Assembly (NCBI GenBank): GCA_020725115.1
Contig: DYFR01000002.1
Location: 132,770 to 196,769, forward strand
Reading direction: 5' to 3'
DNA length: 64,000 nt
From: Thiohalomonas denitrificans
GTDB lineage: Bacteria; Pseudomonadota; Gammaproteobacteria; Thiohalomonadales; Thiohalomonadaceae
This document shows, in pieces, positions 35,340-43,620 of the stretch; position 1 is the stretch's first letter; the number at the start of each line of letters is the position of its first letter. The position numbers were made by a program, and so were the translations under genes. The notes under the pieces are model-generated. The model was not told where the DNA came from. It was given only the letters and a program-made list of their open reading frames with translations, and ran no database searches.

Positions 35340-36430
35340 TGCAACCGCAGCAGCTCACCGGTGAGCGTGGTGACGAAAACTCCCTGGGCCGACAATGCCG
35401 GCTGGGCATGCACCGCCCCGCTCACGAACACCCGCCCCATCACCTTGCCCTGTGCCAGATCCAGCGTCACCACCTCGCCCCCCACCGTACCCAGCAGCGC
35501 ATGCCCATGGCGCCCCACTACCGGGCCATGACGCAATTCGCTGCCCAAATCAATACGCCACTCCACCGCACCATCATCACGGTTCAGCGCCAGCACCTCG
35601 CCGTTGCGGCAGGCCACATGCACGCGCCCGCCGTGCAGCAGCACCGCCCCCTGCGGCCAGTCGGCAAGGGCGCTGCGCCACAACACGGCACCGTCGCTCT
35701 GCCGCAAGGCATACAGATGGCGATCGTAACTGCCGATATAGATGCGTCCGTCCGCGATCACCGGTGCGGCATACATCGCCGAACCCAGGCGTGTGCGCCA
35801 GCGCATCACGCCGGTGCGTGCCTCCACCGCATAGAACCAGGCATTCTTCACGCCGAAATACACCGTATCGTCGGCATAGGTCGCCGGGGCATACAGGCCG
35901 CCATATTTATAGTCCGGCGCCTCGAAGCGCCAGCGCAACTGACCGCTGTCGGCCGCCAGGGCATACAGGTAGTGGTCCGTCGCACCGACATAAACCGTAT
36001 CCTTGTGCGCCAGCAGTGCCGCCACCACGCGCCCCCGTGTCCGATATTCCCAGCCGCGGCTACCCGTGCTCCGATCCAGCGCCCGCACCACGCCATCCTT
36101 GCCGGCGATGATCAGCCAGCGCCCGACCAGCACCGGCGTCGCCGACATCTCGCTGCTGTTTTCCACCTGCCACAGCAGCCTGCCATGCGCAGCGTGACGG
36201 GCCTGTACGCTGCGCCCGGCCACGGTATAGATCGCCTCCGCCGCCGTCACTGCGGAGGCAAAGACCGGCGCGCCCAACGGCTGTTGCCAGCTCAGTTGCG
36301 GTTGCTCCGCCACATTGACGACCACCTGCGCGCTGCGCTGCGCATCCCCGCCCAATTGTGACCAGGCGACCCCCGTCGCCGGCATGAAGAGCATCAGCAA
36401 CAAGCCCCAAAGTCGTCGCCGCATCCACAT
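35336..36430 (-). CDS. Exported PQQ-type beta-propeller protein (BamB-like fold)
   Basis: A 364-residue exported protein (signal peptide MWMRRRLWGLLLMLFMPATG, cut after VAW or nearby) made of PQQ/quinoprotein-type propeller repeats: LLWQVENSSEMSATPVLVGR, VVRALDRSTGSRGWEYRTRG, LYALAADSGQLRWRFEAPDY, VEARTGVMRWRTRLGSAMYA and VLALNRDDGAVEWRIDLGSE. No dehydrogenase active-site signature is visible, so a structural or docking role is more likely than PQQ catalysis. The gene overlaps both neighbours (TGATG at each side), showing tight coupling with the beta-barrel and the octahaem cytochrome. Confidence 0.88.
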   Translation of the reverse strand: MWMRRRLWGLLLMLFMPATGVAWSQLGGDAQRSAQVVVNVAEQPQLSWQQPLGAPVFASAVTAAEAIYTVAGRSVQARHAAHGRLLWQVENSSEMSATPVLVGRWLIIAGKDGVVRALDRSTGSRGWEYRTRGRVVAALLAHKDTVYVGATDHYLYALAADSGQLRWRFEAPDYKYGGLYAPATYADDTVYFGVKNAWFYAVEARTGVMRWRTRLGSAMYAAPVIADGRIYIGSYDRHLYALRQSDGAVLWRSALADWPQGAVLLHGGRVHVACRNGEVLALNRDDGAVEWRIDLGSELRHGPVVGRHGHALLGTVGGEVVTLDLAQGKVMGRVFVSGAVHAQPALSAQGVFVTTLTGELLRLQ

Positions 36431-38259
36431 CAGAATCGCGTTCCGAAACGACGCCGGCCATAGAACATGATCGTCTGCTCCTGCCGCTCGCTCAGCCCCT
36501 GTTCCGTTTCACGCAGCCTGTACTGCAAGCGAAATTGCCATAGCCCACGCGTATAACCGGCATCTCCCTCCACGGTCTTGCGCTGCAATTCATCCGCCGT
36601 GGAGTATCCCTCCCGCTCATGCCGCAACAACAGGTTGTACTGAATATTGCCCAGCCCATGCACCCCCCCTGTCAGGCGTGCCTGCAGGTGGCTGCGATCA
36701 GTTGCGCTGCTGCTGGTGCTGGAAAAACTGCCGCCGGGCTCGCCAAATTCGTCATAACTGATACCGGTTAGTGTGTTGCTGCCTTCATTACGGGTATGTC
36801 CCCCGCTCACATTGAGGCTGGTCATGGCCTGCAGGCGACGAGTCCACGACAGGGTAATGCGCTGGGTCTGTATCTGCCGCTTGCCTTGTGAGTCCTGCTC
36901 GCGAAAGTCACGCACCTCCGCCACGCCATTCACGGTGTCACGCGCACTGGGCAGACTGGTTACCGCATAACGGGCAGTGTGTTCCACGCTGTCACGGGGG
37001 CCATGGTAGATCGCCAGGCGGTAGTCGGCGCTGTCCTGCCACAGAGGATTGGCACTGCGTGCATAACCGAGGCTGAGCGTATTGCGTATTGTGGAGGAGT
37101 CAGCATCAGTCACAGTGTCATCGTAGCGCTGCTCCACCGCCAGCGTATAGCCGCCACGCAGCATGAAATCACCCAGCCGATTGTTGTACCGCACCCCACT
37201 CTCGGCACTATACTGCTGAATATTGGCAACTGTGGCAGATTGCATCTCGCTACGGCGCACATCAACACTGGCGTGTTGTTGCCAGCGACTGTTATAGCTG
37301 TAGTCCAGCCCCGCACGGCCACTGTAGGTGGTGCTCACATAGTCATTGATCTCGTTGCGGCTGCTACTCAATACATAGGAGTGGCGCAACTGTTCCGAAG
37401 CGTGAAGATTGAGACTGGCGGTGCCAGAGAAGAATCGGCTGTCCTGTACTTGGGCGCCATCCGCAATGGTCGCGCCGCTCCAGACATCATGCCGGTCGTA
37501 ATAGGTTGCATTGGCATTAAAAAAGGCTGTTGGACTTAATGTGGTTCTGTCGCTCAGGAACAAATGGTGCTGCCGTCGTGCCGTACCTCGTGTACTGTCG
37601 GTGGCATTGTTATAACGATAGCCATAATTCAGATCAGATGCGGCACCACCGGAACTGGTGAATCGTTTGGCGGCCTCCACAGCGGCATTCTCGATGGTTT
37701 CATCGCGCTGTACGGCTCCCCCGGCGGCCAGGTTATCGATGCGGTCTGCCGACAAGCGTACCGCCCCAAGCAACTCGGAGCTGAACCCCCAATGACCACC
37801 GGCCGTTTGTGTTTCCAGCTCATAGGCAGGCGCGACATAATCAGCGATAGTGCTGCGCGAACGACTGGCATGCAGTGTCAACGGATTGGGACGGGCACCA
37901 AACCAGGTGGTATTCACGTTGTAGCCCAGCATGCTGTAATCGCTGTCACCCTGACTGGAACGGGTTGCCTGTTCACGCAGATTGAGGCCGATATTGAAAC
38001 GCAGAAAGCGCGGATCCCAGATATGGCCGCTGCCGGCCAGATCCAGTTCCTGGCGTACTTGCTGCCGGCTGTAGGAGGAACCACCACTTTCATACTCATA
38101 GTCCTCCATCCGCAGACCGATGGCCCCCGACAACGTGTAGCGTGAGGCCGTCTCGGCCAGCGGCATGGCCAGCAGACGCAACGGCGCCACGACAGCGGCC
38201 AAGCACAGCCATCGTCCCAGTTTCTTTGCACGTATGGTCTTCACCCCAAAACCCAGCAC
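36430..38259 (-). CDS. Outer-membrane beta-barrel protein of cytochrome conduit
   Basis: A 609-residue protein with a signal peptide (GRWLCLAAVVAPLRLLAMPL region) and a long series of alternating amphipathic strands, e.g. ASDLNYGYRYNNATDSTRGT, YSGRAGLDYSYNSRWQQHAS and LWQFRLQYRLRETEQGL. It ends in phenylalanine (GRRRFGTRF), the usual C-terminal signature of outer-membrane barrels. Size and context fit the porin of a porin-cytochrome conduit (MtrB/PioB/OmbB-like role), although direct homology cannot be judged here. The start codon is GTG at 38259, or GTG at 38244. Confidence 0.87.
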   Translation of the reverse strand: MLGFGVKTIRAKKLGRWLCLAAVVAPLRLLAMPLAETASRYTLSGAIGLRMEDYEYESGGSSYSRQQVRQELDLAGSGHIWDPRFLRFNIGLNLREQATRSSQGDSDYSMLGYNVNTTWFGARPNPLTLHASRSRSTIADYVAPAYELETQTAGGHWGFSSELLGAVRLSADRIDNLAAGGAVQRDETIENAAVEAAKRFTSSGGAASDLNYGYRYNNATDSTRGTARRQHHLFLSDRTTLSPTAFFNANATYYDRHDVWSGATIADGAQVQDSRFFSGTASLNLHASEQLRHSYVLSSSRNEINDYVSTTYSGRAGLDYSYNSRWQQHASVDVRRSEMQSATVANIQQYSAESGVRYNNRLGDFMLRGGYTLAVEQRYDDTVTDADSSTIRNTLSLGYARSANPLWQDSADYRLAIYHGPRDSVEHTARYAVTSLPSARDTVNGVAEVRDFREQDSQGKRQIQTQRITLSWTRRLQAMTSLNVSGGHTRNEGSNTLTGISYDEFGEPGGSFSSTSSSATDRSHLQARLTGGVHGLGNIQYNLLLRHEREGYSTADELQRKTVEGDAGYTRGLWQFRLQYRLRETEQGLSERQEQTIMFYGRRRFGTRF

Positions 38260-38339
38260 CGCTCAGCCGAACGGCACTCTCTGCAATGACATCTCGAAAT
38301 TCAGCGCCCCAGCAGCACTGCCCAGCTCATCTCGCCACT

Positions 38340-38366
38340 CCCCTGGCGCACCAGGTGCGCCAGGGG
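38340..38366 (-). terminator. Strong hairpin after 4-haem cytochrome gene
   Basis: A perfect 12-bp stem, CCCCTGGCGCAC paired with GTGCGCCAGGGG, with a 3-nt loop. It lies 23 nt after the 4-haem cytochrome stop and before the barrel gene. No T-run follows in the direction of transcription, so it is likely a 3'-end stabiliser or partial terminator that would raise the level of the 4-haem mRNA relative to the rest of the operon. Confidence 0.65.
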
Positions 38367-38388
38367 ATGCCGTCTGATGGTCTTGTTG

Positions 38389-39084
38389 TTACTTGTTGTG
38401 GCACTCAAGGCAGAGGGCGCTGCCATTCATGCTGGCCCGCAGGAATGCGCCCTTGCCGCCGCTGGTATCACTGGTATGGGGATCGTGGCAGGAAGCACAC
38501 TGCACCTTGCCATTGAACAGGCGGGCATTCGTCAGTGTGCCAGGTGCATGCAGGCCACCATCTGCTGTCACCAGCGCCGCGTCATAGGTGAAGTTGATCG
38601 GGTGATCATTGGTGAGATGGCTGCCCAGATTGCTATTGCCTGCGGGCAACATTCCGGCATCGGTACCTTGCATGGTCGTGGTCGGATTGATGTTCGAGGC
38701 ATTGTTGAGTGAATTGATCGCCACGGTGCCGTCGTGGCACGACAGGCACAGGTTGGTCACCGCCGCCGTTTCAGCGGTCACTCCGCCGACTTCGGCAGCA
38801 TCCGTCGCATTGAAGGTTGGGCTGGTATATACCCCGTACGTTGCCACCGAAGACAAGGTATGGTTCCACAGCGGGATATTGTCGTTCTTGATGGCGTCAT
38901 GCGGTGTATGACAGAAGATGCAAATTTCCGGGTTGTCTGTTGACTTGATGGTACCCGTACCCGATGACGACAGATTGTGTTTGGTATCGGCAATACCGGC
39001 ATGGGCCGGCCCTGCCAGTAAAAACAGCGCGGCGACCGTAGCGCCGACTAACCCTATGCGTTGAATAACATTATCTTTTTTCAT
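38389..39084 (-). CDS. Tetrahaem c-type cytochrome (paralogue of 11-haem N-terminus)
   Basis: A 231-residue exported cytochrome (signal peptide ending AGPAHA) with four CXXCH motifs: CIFCH, CLSCH, CASCH and CLECH. Its sequence AGIADTKHNLSSSG, then CIFCHTPHDAIKNDNIPLWN, then NLCLSCHDGTVAINSLNNAS follows the N-terminal part of the 11-haem cytochrome (AGIATTRHNLSADG, CVFCHTPHNASPAVPLWN, KLCLSCHDGTVALGSVHN) almost line by line. Good Shine-Dalgarno (GGAGGAG). Likely an abundant periplasmic electron carrier, given the hairpin at its 3' end. Confidence 0.93.
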   Translation of the reverse strand: MKKDNVIQRIGLVGATVAALFLLAGPAHAGIADTKHNLSSSGTGTIKSTDNPEICIFCHTPHDAIKNDNIPLWNHTLSSVATYGVYTSPTFNATDAAEVGGVTAETAAVTNLCLSCHDGTVAINSLNNASNINPTTTMQGTDAGMLPAGNSNLGSHLTNDHPINFTYDAALVTADGGLHAPGTLTNARLFNGKVQCASCHDPHTSDTSGGKGAFLRASMNGSALCLECHNK

Positions 39085-39138
39085 GGTAACTCCTCCGTAT
39101 TGCGACTTGGTAATAATTATTTCCCGCCATCATCTTCC

Positions 39139-40230
39139 CTAGTGGGAGACGCTGGCGGGATTGCTGCCCCCAGACATAACCGAACCTAAATATTGAAATA
39201 CCTGCACGCGGGAATTCACTGCATCCACGACATACACCCGATCCTCTTCATCAATGTACATCCCCGCCGGGATCCAGAATTTCCCTGGCTCCCGCCCCAG
39301 GGAGCCAACGAACAGCATGATGTTGCCGTTGACATCGAAGATCTGAAAATTGTTGAAGGCGGCATCGGCCACGTAGACATGGCCTTCACTATCCAAGGCA
39401 ATCCCCTTGGGACGCGTCATGGCACCGTAGGAATCGCCCACCCGACCGAAACTGCGCAGTGGCGTACCGTCCGGCGCGAATATCTGCACGCGGAAATTGC
39501 CGCTGTCCACCACATAAAGATTGCCGTCCTTGTCCAGCGCCAGATTGACCGGGTAGTTGAACTGACCGGGATCGCTGCCGCGCTCGCCGTAGGCATGCAG
39601 GTACTTGCCGTCCATGCCATACACCACGATGCGGTGAGCACCGGTGTCGGCGACATAGATGCGGCCGTTGGCCTCATCCAGCGCCAGGCCGGTGGGACGT
39701 TGCAGGTTCTCTGTCTTGCCCAGGGAGAGCAGCGTCTTGCCCTGCGGCGAATAGATGTTGAGACGCGCATGCACCGAATCGGTGACATAGAGGTTGCCGT
39801 GTCGGTCGAGCCGCACCTCGATGGGCGAAACCAGGCGGGATTGGGCGTCGGTACGGAAGGGGCTGAGTGTCTTGGCCTGCAAGTCGAACACCATGACGGC
39901 ACGCAACTTGGTGTCAGTCACATAGATGCGCTGACCGTCCGCACTGGCGGTCACGCCATAGGGCTTTTCCAGTGCAGGTACGACCTTGCTGTCACCCAGC
40001 AGACGGGCCTTGAAGCCCGGGCCAGTGCCGAGATCGTTCTGGCTGCGGTATTCGGCCAGGAAGCGGAGACGCGGCTCCTCCGGCGGTGCCGGCCAGACCA
40101 GCTCGCCCGTGTCGGCGCGTTGCGGCGCGGCGGCACAACCCGCCAGCAGCACCATGGCGATGCATACCAGCAGCCCGCCCCAACGGTAGCCGGCCTGCGC
40201 TGCCCCAATATGATTGAATCGTTTCTCCAC
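39139..40230 (-). CDS. NHL-repeat lipoprotein
   Basis: A 363-residue lipoprotein (lipobox in AMVLLAGCAAAP) with about six NHL repeats: KPYGVTASADGQRIYVTDTK, SPIEVRLDRHGNLYVTDSVH, RPTGLALDEANGRIYVADTG, YPVNLALDKDGNLYVVDSGN and RPKGIALDSEGHVYVADAAF. Mature N-terminus has ELVWPAPPEEPRLRFLAEYR, shared with the NHL protein at 25797-26828. GTG 40230 has GGGGAG 6 nt upstream. It is the first gene of the minus-strand cytochrome operon, so it probably sits in the outer membrane as part of the same surface assembly. Confidence 0.9.
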   Translation of the reverse strand: MEKRFNHIGAAQAGYRWGGLLVCIAMVLLAGCAAAPQRADTGELVWPAPPEEPRLRFLAEYRSQNDLGTGPGFKARLLGDSKVVPALEKPYGVTASADGQRIYVTDTKLRAVMVFDLQAKTLSPFRTDAQSRLVSPIEVRLDRHGNLYVTDSVHARLNIYSPQGKTLLSLGKTENLQRPTGLALDEANGRIYVADTGAHRIVVYGMDGKYLHAYGERGSDPGQFNYPVNLALDKDGNLYVVDSGNFRVQIFAPDGTPLRSFGRVGDSYGAMTRPKGIALDSEGHVYVADAAFNNFQIFDVNGNIMLFVGSLGREPGKFWIPAGMYIDEEDRVYVVDAVNSRVQVFQYLGSVMSGGSNPASVSH

Positions 40231-40530
40231 CCCGTGCTCCCCTCATCATCCGGTTCCCTCCGGCCAGATATTTCCATTTGTTATATGGATATCACTTACA
40301 TTTATATAATCTATGAGGCCATGTCTTTTTTTTATTTCGCGAGAATGTAACAGCACTGAACGGGTGATTGCAATAACCACTTTCGTGGTACGACATATAT
40401 CATTTTTTTCCCATATTCCAGTCAGATAGCCATAGCACAGGCTGTCTCCACAGTCCGAATCGGCTACACTCGGCGCATCCCTTGGCGCACCTAATATCTG
40501 GCCGCATGACACCGCAAGGAGTACGCAAAC
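40231..40530. promoter_or_regulatory. Divergent promoter region of the cytochrome cluster
   Basis: 300 bp between two divergent transcripts, markedly AT-rich at 40267-40345. It contains TATATAA-like boxes (about 40303-40310) and an imperfect palindrome GATATTTCCAT/ATATGGATATC (40267-40293) that could bind a regulator. No credible coding sequence is present; the open frame at 40246-40584 on the minus strand lacks ribosome-site support. Confidence 0.45.
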
Positions 40531-41067
40531 ATGGAAGAGGCACCAGGAAGTACGCGCCCAATTACCCTGTCCATACGCCTGCAATTGCTATCGCTGGTCG
40601 CCCTGACCACCAGTGTCGTGGCCATTGGTGCGCTGGTGATCATGCTGTTCGTCATCGGCCATGACGGCGAGGCGGTATACGCGCAGGCACTGCGCAGCCA
40701 TCGCCTGACCGAACAACTGCTGGGGCCTGCCCTGCTGCTGACCGGAGCAGTGCTGTTGCTGATCGTGGGGATCATTACCTGGCTGGCTGCCAGTCAGGTG
40801 AGTTTCCATGTGGCGGGACCCTTGTTCCGGCTGCGCCAGAATTTCACTGCGCTGACGCGCGGCGAGGCGATACACGGCATCCGCCACAACGATCAGCTAC
40901 AGGACTTGTCGCGCCAGATGCAGGACAGCATCGCGGCACTGCACTCCCACTATCAGCAGCTGGAACAGCTCGCCGCGCAGGCAGAAATGCAGAGTGCCGA
41001 CAGCGCAGCGCTGGGGCAGACGCTGCAACAAATCCAACGGGAGGCTGCGCGTGTCCGCCTCCAGTAA
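40531..41067 (+). CDS. HAMP-domain-like membrane protein
   Basis: A 178-residue protein with two transmembrane helices (residues ~18-43 and ~66-91: LLGPALLLTGAVLLLIVGII) around a short periplasmic loop, then a HAMP-like segment VAGPLFRLRQNFTALTRGEA and a coiled coil to the end (DLSRQMQDSIAALHSHYQQL). It has no kinase, methyl-accepting or cyclase output domain. AAGGAG lies 9 nt before the ATG. Its 3' end overlaps the 7-haem cytochrome start by 17 nt. A similar protein follows that cytochrome. Confidence 0.8.
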   Translation: MEEAPGSTRPITLSIRLQLLSLVALTTSVVAIGALVIMLFVIGHDGEAVYAQALRSHRLTEQLLGPALLLTGAVLLLIVGIITWLAASQVSFHVAGPLFRLRQNFTALTRGEAIHGIRHNDQLQDLSRQMQDSIAALHSHYQQLEQLAAQAEMQSADSAALGQTLQQIQREAARVRLQ

Positions 41068-41842
41068 ACCGCCCGTTGCCCTGCTCCTCGCCTTGCTGTG
41101 CGGCACCTTGCTCGCTGGTATCGGCAACGGCAATGCCGGCAATCAGCATCCGGCGCAGACACCCTGCGCTGAATGCCACCTGGCCGGCACCGACACCAAT
41201 CGCACCAACGCCGCGCAACTGACCCGCAGTCAGGAAGCCCTGTGTGGCGGCTGCCACCCCGGCGCCCTCACTGTCGCCCACCCCACCGGCTTCCCCGCCG
41301 CGCGTCCCCTGCCGGCGGAATACCCGCTCGACTGGAAGGGCGACGTCACCTGCAGCACCTGCCATGTCACTCATGGCACGCAACCGGGACGACTGCACGG
41401 TGACAAGCGCCACAAGGCGCTGTGCCTCTCCTGCCACGAGGCGGCGTTCTTTGAGCGCATGGTGGATGCGGGACTGTCGCTGCAACGCAGCGGCCACATC
41501 GCCGCCGGTGTGGAACAGTTGTCCGGCGTCGAACTCGATCCCTACTCACTGCACTGCCTCGGTTGCCATTCCGACAAGATCCGCGGCGGCAGCGTAACGG
41601 TGGATCAGCGCGGCGTGCTGCGTCATGCCAGCGGCTCGGTCAACCATCCCATCGGCACGCATTATCCCGGCAACCGGCCCAGCGCCCGCTTCCACCCGGC
41701 GGCCAGCCTGCGACCGCAGGTATTGCTGCCCGAGGGCCGGCTGAGTTGCGTCACCTGCCACGAAGGTTATGCAGAAACACATGGCGCCCTGGTGATGTCC
41801 AATCACGGCTCCGCCCTCTGTCTGGAATGCCACGACATATGA
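41051..41842 (+). CDS. Heptahaem c-type cytochrome
   Basis: A 263-residue exported cytochrome. GTG 41051 was chosen because GGGAGG lies 6 nt upstream and the next residues form a signal peptide (VSASSKPPVALLLALLCGTL, cut after LAG or nearby). Seven CXXCH motifs: CAECH, CGGCH, CSTCH, CLSCH, CLGCH, CVTCH and CLECH. It ends shortly after the last motif. Sandwiched and overlapping (ATGA) between two HAMP-like membrane proteins, so it may be held at the inner membrane. Confidence 0.92.
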   Translation: MSASSKPPVALLLALLCGTLLAGIGNGNAGNQHPAQTPCAECHLAGTDTNRTNAAQLTRSQEALCGGCHPGALTVAHPTGFPAARPLPAEYPLDWKGDVTCSTCHVTHGTQPGRLHGDKRHKALCLSCHEAAFFERMVDAGLSLQRSGHIAAGVEQLSGVELDPYSLHCLGCHSDKIRGGSVTVDQRGVLRHASGSVNHPIGTHYPGNRPSARFHPAASLRPQVLLPEGRLSCVTCHEGYAETHGALVMSNHGSALCLECHDI

Positions 41843-42393
41843 GTCAGCACACCACATCTGCCCCCCAGCGGCGTCGACGCTGCTATATCGACCGTGTCCT
41901 GCAGGGGCCGTTGCTCGCCGGCCTGCTGCTGTTCGAGTTGCTGCTGTTCATCGCCGCCCTGCTGCTGTTGCAGCACAATCTGACTGTCGCCGTGGAGCAG
42001 CAGATTTATCGTGCCCACCAGTTGCCCACTTCCACCCTGCCCATGCTGGTAGAGGAGTTGCTGTGGGTGGGGCTATGGCTGATCGGCATCAACGTCGTCG
42101 CCATCGCGTTGATGGCGCGGCTATGGAGCGGCATGGTGAGACGCGTGGTAAATCCACTGCAACACATGTTGGGGGCGGTGGCCCAACTGGATTTGCGGCC
42201 AGCGGAAGGAATGTGTGCGGAACATGAGGTATTGCAGCAGGCCGATCTCTGGCTGCGTCACGAGCGTGAGCGCTGCAGGCAGATTCACGCGCTGGTCGCG
42301 CAACTGGATGCCGAGACCACAGCGGACGGCCTGCACACCACCCTGCAGGCGGTGCGCAGGCTGACATCAATCAGCGCGAACGGGAAAGGATAG
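41839..42393 (+). CDS. HAMP-domain-like membrane protein
   Basis: A 184-residue protein with a basic N-terminus (MSQHTTSAPQRRRRC), two transmembrane helices (residues ~23-46 and ~68-93) and a HAMP-like region (MVRRVVNPLQHMLGAVAQLD) followed by a short helix with cysteines. No output domain. It resembles the upstream 178-residue protein in layout, suggesting a pair. ATG 41839 overlaps the cytochrome stop as ATGA. It ends 30 nt from the convergent ccmI gene, where a short hairpin AGCCGC/GCGGCT (42392-42413) lies. Confidence 0.75.
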   Translation: MSQHTTSAPQRRRRCYIDRVLQGPLLAGLLLFELLLFIAALLLLQHNLTVAVEQQIYRAHQLPTSTLPMLVEELLWVGLWLIGINVVAIALMARLWSGMVRRVVNPLQHMLGAVAQLDLRPAEGMCAEHEVLQQADLWLRHERERCRQIHALVAQLDAETTADGLHTTLQAVRRLTSISANGKG

Positions 42394-42423
42394 CCGCCGT
42401 GACCTGCGCGGCTGTGCAGCATT

Positions 42424-43617
42424 TTATGGCACGGTGCGTTCGATGACGATCGTGGCCTTGCCCTCGCCTGCGGCCCAGCGCGCCTCGCCATAGAGGTCGC
42501 CACTGCGCGTCGTCGCCTCACCGCTGCGGGAGATGCGCGCCACCAGCTTGAGTGCAGGCAGGTCGGCCAGGCGGCGACCCGGTTGCAACAGCGTCGAATC
42601 ATCCAGCACCACCTCCGCCGGGAAGGCGGCGGCACGCCGCACACTGGCGATGGGCATGCGACCGCCGGCCGGATCCTGGGCATAGACGAACAACACATCC
42701 TGTGCCGTCAGCTCCGCGCGCAGCGCATCGGCCAGGCGCACGGTGATCCGCACCGCCGCATCAGCCGCTGCCGCAGGCGATGGCACGGTGGCGCCGAGCC
42801 GCGTGCGCGCCTCGGCCAGACTGTCCCGAACCATCTGGCTCATGCGACCATCATCCGGAATCAGGGCCAGCAATCGCTCCCAATGCTTCACCGCTGCGGC
42901 AAAATCTCCTCGCTCGCTGGCGGCAAAACCACTCAGCCAAAGTGCAATGACGGCATCAGGGTCAAGCTCCAGTGCTCGCAATGCCAACTGTTCCGGCTGT
43001 CCACTGACCTGGCCCTGGACCATCGCCAGCGCCTCGGCATAGAGGGCCAGCACATCGGCCTGCTCACCGACGTTGCGCAAGGCCTCCGCGTAGATATCTG
43101 CTGCTGCGGCGTACTTCTGCTGCACGGTCAATGAACGCCCCAGCAGCAGCCAGCCTTCCACATCGCCAGGGTTGCTCGCCAGCCTCGCACGCAGGCGTGT
43201 CACCGCCTCATCCATGGATCCCATGTCGGCGCCGGCCTGATGCTGTGTCGCACGCTCCACATCGATAAAGTCAGGCGCGCCCAGCCACAGATACAAGCCG
43301 CCGGCCAGCAGCGGCAACAACGCTGCCAGTACGAATGCGGTACGCATTGAGCGCGCATGTTCGCCAGCGGGTCCTTCGGGCACGACGTTTTCCAGCAGAT
43401 CACGCTGCAACTCCACACGCGCCAGATCAAACTGTTCTGCGGAAAGCGCACCGCTGTCCCGCTCCTCCTCCAGCTCGGCCAGCCGATCACGATACAGCGC
43501 TACATTGATGCTCTCCCGACCAGGGCCTGCGTTCTTGCGGTTTGCATATAACGGCCACACCACCAGCGCAATCGCCAGCAGCACCATACACAGGGCAACA
43601 AGTCCGAATACAAACAT
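42424..43617 (-). CDS. ccmI: Cytochrome c maturation protein CcmI
   Basis: A 397-residue CcmI/CycH protein: N-terminal helix (VFGLVALCMVLLAIALVVWP), the conserved LYRDRLAELEEERDSGALSA stretch, a second helix (~residues 93-110) and TPR repeats (GDVEGWLLLGRSLTVQQKYA, AALRALELDP type). The C-terminal ~100 residues (PSPAAAADAAVRITVRLADA onward) form the periplasmic domain that binds apocytochromes. Part of System I, last gene of the ccm operon; start ATG 43617. Confidence 0.93.
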   Translation of the reverse strand: MFVFGLVALCMVLLAIALVVWPLYANRKNAGPGRESINVALYRDRLAELEEERDSGALSAEQFDLARVELQRDLLENVVPEGPAGEHARSMRTAFVLAALLPLLAGGLYLWLGAPDFIDVERATQHQAGADMGSMDEAVTRLRARLASNPGDVEGWLLLGRSLTVQQKYAAAADIYAEALRNVGEQADVLALYAEALAMVQGQVSGQPEQLALRALELDPDAVIALWLSGFAASERGDFAAAVKHWERLLALIPDDGRMSQMVRDSLAEARTRLGATVPSPAAAADAAVRITVRLADALRAELTAQDVLFVYAQDPAGGRMPIASVRRAAAFPAEVVLDDSTLLQPGRRLADLPALKLVARISRSGEATTRSGDLYGEARWAAGEGKATIVIERTVP

Positions 43618-43620
43618 TCC

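Noticed and set aside
35336..36430. PQQ-dependent dehydrogenase
   Set aside because: Only propeller repeats are visible; too short and lacking quinoprotein dehydrogenase active-site features.
40246..40584. 112-residue minus-strand frame in the divergent promoter region
   Set aside because: No ribosome site, low similarity to any pattern, overlaps the start of the HAMP-like gene and covers the AT-rich promoter.
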